Below, piece by piece: positions 13,803 through 15,038 of a stretch of DNA of 15,038 bases (positions are counted from its first letter, which is position 1; every line of letters begins with the position of its first letter). Below the pieces are notes generated by a model, which saw nothing but the letters and a program-made list of their open reading frames with translations, was not told the DNA's origin and did not search any database. A program made the position numbers and the translations under genes. The stretch is from Ramlibacter sp. Lineage in GTDB: Bacteria > Pseudomonadota > Gammaproteobacteria > Burkholderiales > Burkholderiaceae_C. Location: positions 1 through 15,038 of the forward strand of contig JAJNBO010000011.1 of assembly GCA_021156245.1 (NCBI GenBank). The letters run 5' to 3'.

Positions 13803-15038
13803 TTGTACCGGCTGTTCGAGAAACTGCTGCACCCCTACCCGGAGACCGATCCTCCGGAGCTGCCTAAAACCTTCTTCTCCTTCGTCTGGGCCTGTACCGC
13901 CGGGTTGCGCCTGTACCTGGTGATGCTGGCCGTGCTGAGCGCGGCCGTGTCCGGCTGGGAAGCCTGGCTGTTCTCCGTGCTCGGCCATGTGGTGGACTGG
14001 CTGGCCAACACGCCTGCTTCGGAGCTGTGGACGCGCGAGCGCGAGAAGATGCTGACCTTCGCGATCATCCTGTTCGCGAGCGTTCCGCTGGTGGGCCTGC
14101 ACACCTTCGTGAAGCACCAGACGCTGGCCATCAACTTCCCGCTGCGCCTGCGCTGGAATTTCCACCGGATGATGCTGGGGCAGAGCCTGGCCTTCTATTC
14201 CGACGACTTTGCCGGGCGCATCACCACCAAGGTGATGCAGACGGCGCTGGCCGTGCGCGAGATGCTGTTCACCACCAGCGAGGTGATCATCGGCATCGGC
14301 GTGTACTTCATCACGCTGGTCGCATTGGCCGGGTCATTCGACAACCGCCTGATGCTGCCCTTCTTCGGCTGGGCGTTCTTCTACGGCATCTCCTGCTGGT
14401 ACTTCGTGCCGCGCCTGGGCCGCATGGGCAAGGCACAGGCCGAGGCGCGCGCGATGATGACCGGGCGCATCACGGACGCGTACACCAACATCTCCACCGT
14501 CAAGCTGTTCTCGCACACCCATCGCGAGGCCGGCTTCGCGCGCCAGGCCATGACGGAATTCATGACCACCGGCTACCAGCAGATGCGGCTGGTCAGCACC
14601 TTCGAGATCGTCAACCATACGCTCGTGGTCGGCCTGATCGTGTCTGCGGCTGGCTATGCGGTGTGGCTGTGGGCCCAGGGCCAGGTCGGCCCCGGCGCTG
14701 TCGCGGCAGTGGTCGCGATGACCTTGCGCGTCAGCGGCATGTCGCACTGGATCATGTGGGAGATGGCGTCCCTCTTCGAGAACATCGGCACCATCCAGGA
14801 CGGCATCGGCACGCTCACCCGCCCGCGGCAGGTGGTCGACAAGCCTTCCGCCAAGCCGCTGGAAGTGTCCCGCGGCGAAGTGCGCTTCGAACATGTGCGC
14901 TTCGGCTACGGCAAGCCCCAGCCCGTGATCGACGACTTCACCCTGCACGTGCGTCCGGGCGAGAAGGTCGGGCTGATCGGCCGCTCGGGCGCCGGCAAGT
15001 CCACGCTGGTCAACATCCTGCTGCGCTTCTACGACGTG
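13803..15038 (+). CDS. ABC exporter half-transporter, permease-ATPase fusion (3' truncated)
   Basis: The frame is open from TTG 13803 to the window end, giving 412 codons of a protein that normally has about 580-620. After a short basic/proline-rich start come about six membrane segments (roughly 36-58, 83-100, 160-178, 185-203, 272-292 and one after 296), as in the transmembrane domain of MsbA-type exporters. The coupling region SLAFYSDDFAGRITTKVMQT (128-147) is typical. The nucleotide-binding domain starts near VRFEHVRFGYG (360-370), with the Walker A motif GRSGAGKST at 393-401; signature, Walker B and H-loop lie beyond the window. It acts as a dimer in the inner membrane, using ATP to export a lipid, peptide or drug; the substrate is unknown. 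It is divergent from imuA across 143 bases. Confidence 0.88.
   Translation, partial: MYRLFEKLLHPYPETDPPELPKTFFSFVWACTAGLRLYLVMLAVLSAAVSGWEAWLFSVLGHVVDWLANTPASELWTREREKMLTFAIILFASVPLVGLHTFVKHQTLAINFPLRLRWNFHRMMLGQSLAFYSDDFAGRITTKVMQTALAVREMLFTTSEVIIGIGVYFITLVALAGSFDNRLMLPFFGWAFFYGISCWYFVPRLGRMGKAQAEARAMMTGRITDAYTNISTVKLFSHTHREAGFARQAMTEFMTTGYQQMRLVSTFEIVNHTLVVGLIVSAAGYAVWLWAQGQVGPGAVAAVVAMTLRVSGMSHWIMWEMASLFENIGTIQDGIGTLTRPRQVVDKPSAKPLEVSRGEVRFEHVRFGYGKPQPVIDDFTLHVRPGEKVGLIGRSGAGKSTLVNILLRFYDV

Noticed and set aside
13656..14165. Minus-strand open frame opposite the start of the ABC transporter
   Set aside because: The plus strand shows a transporter N-terminus with a ribosome binding site and a continuous conserved frame; the minus frame is Gln/Arg-rich and would also cover the LexA box.

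Overview
The window is high-GC DNA, rich in G/C at third codon positions, with long antisense shadow frames and gene families typical of beta-proteobacteria. The imuA-imuB-dnaE2 cassette behind a LexA box, the DctQ-DctM-DctP transporter and a palindromic intergenic repeat of the VIPAKAG-encoding kind together suggest a Burkholderiales member, probably Comamonadaceae (Ramlibacter/Variovorax-like). That placement is an inference from gene content; no rRNA is present. The window is almost fully coding, no gene-free stretch exceeds 300 bases, and I saw no tRNA, rRNA, CRISPR array, insertion sequence or prophage gene.

Region 1 (1-4538, plus strand) is a catabolic and uptake operon. It holds the 3' part of an E1-alpha and a complete E1-beta of a thiamine-diphosphate 2-oxo acid/acetoin dehydrogenase, then a complete TRAP transporter: small permease (DctQ), large permease (DctM) and periplasmic solute receptor (DctP). 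The first four genes overlap or nearly abut. A 12-bp perfect hairpin separates dctM from dctP, and dctP has its own strong ribosome binding site. The likely logic is import of an organic acid or keto compound followed by oxidative cleavage by the E1 enzyme.

Region 2 (4547-8044, minus strand) is a compact stressosome-type module: RsbR-like co-antagonist, RsbS-like scaffold, an RsbT-like ATPase fused to a SpoIIE/RsbX-type phosphatase, and an RsbT-like ATPase fused to a complete cytoplasmic histidine kinase. No sigma-B, RsbU, RsbV or RsbW is present. The output therefore seems to have moved from partner switching on a sigma factor to phosphorelay. This is the most interesting part of the window.

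Region 3 (8149-13659, minus strand) is the SOS mutagenesis cassette imuA-imuB-dnaE2, headed by a perfect CTGT-N8-ACAG LexA box. A small stand-alone PAS-domain gene follows 19 nt after dnaE2. All eight minus-strand genes from imuA to the histidine kinase run the same way, with 104 nt as the largest gap, so SOS-induced transcripts could read into the stressosome genes.

Region 4 (13803-15038, plus strand) is the first 412 codons of an ABC exporter half-transporter, divergent from imuA, with a TTG start. It runs off the end just after the Walker A motif.
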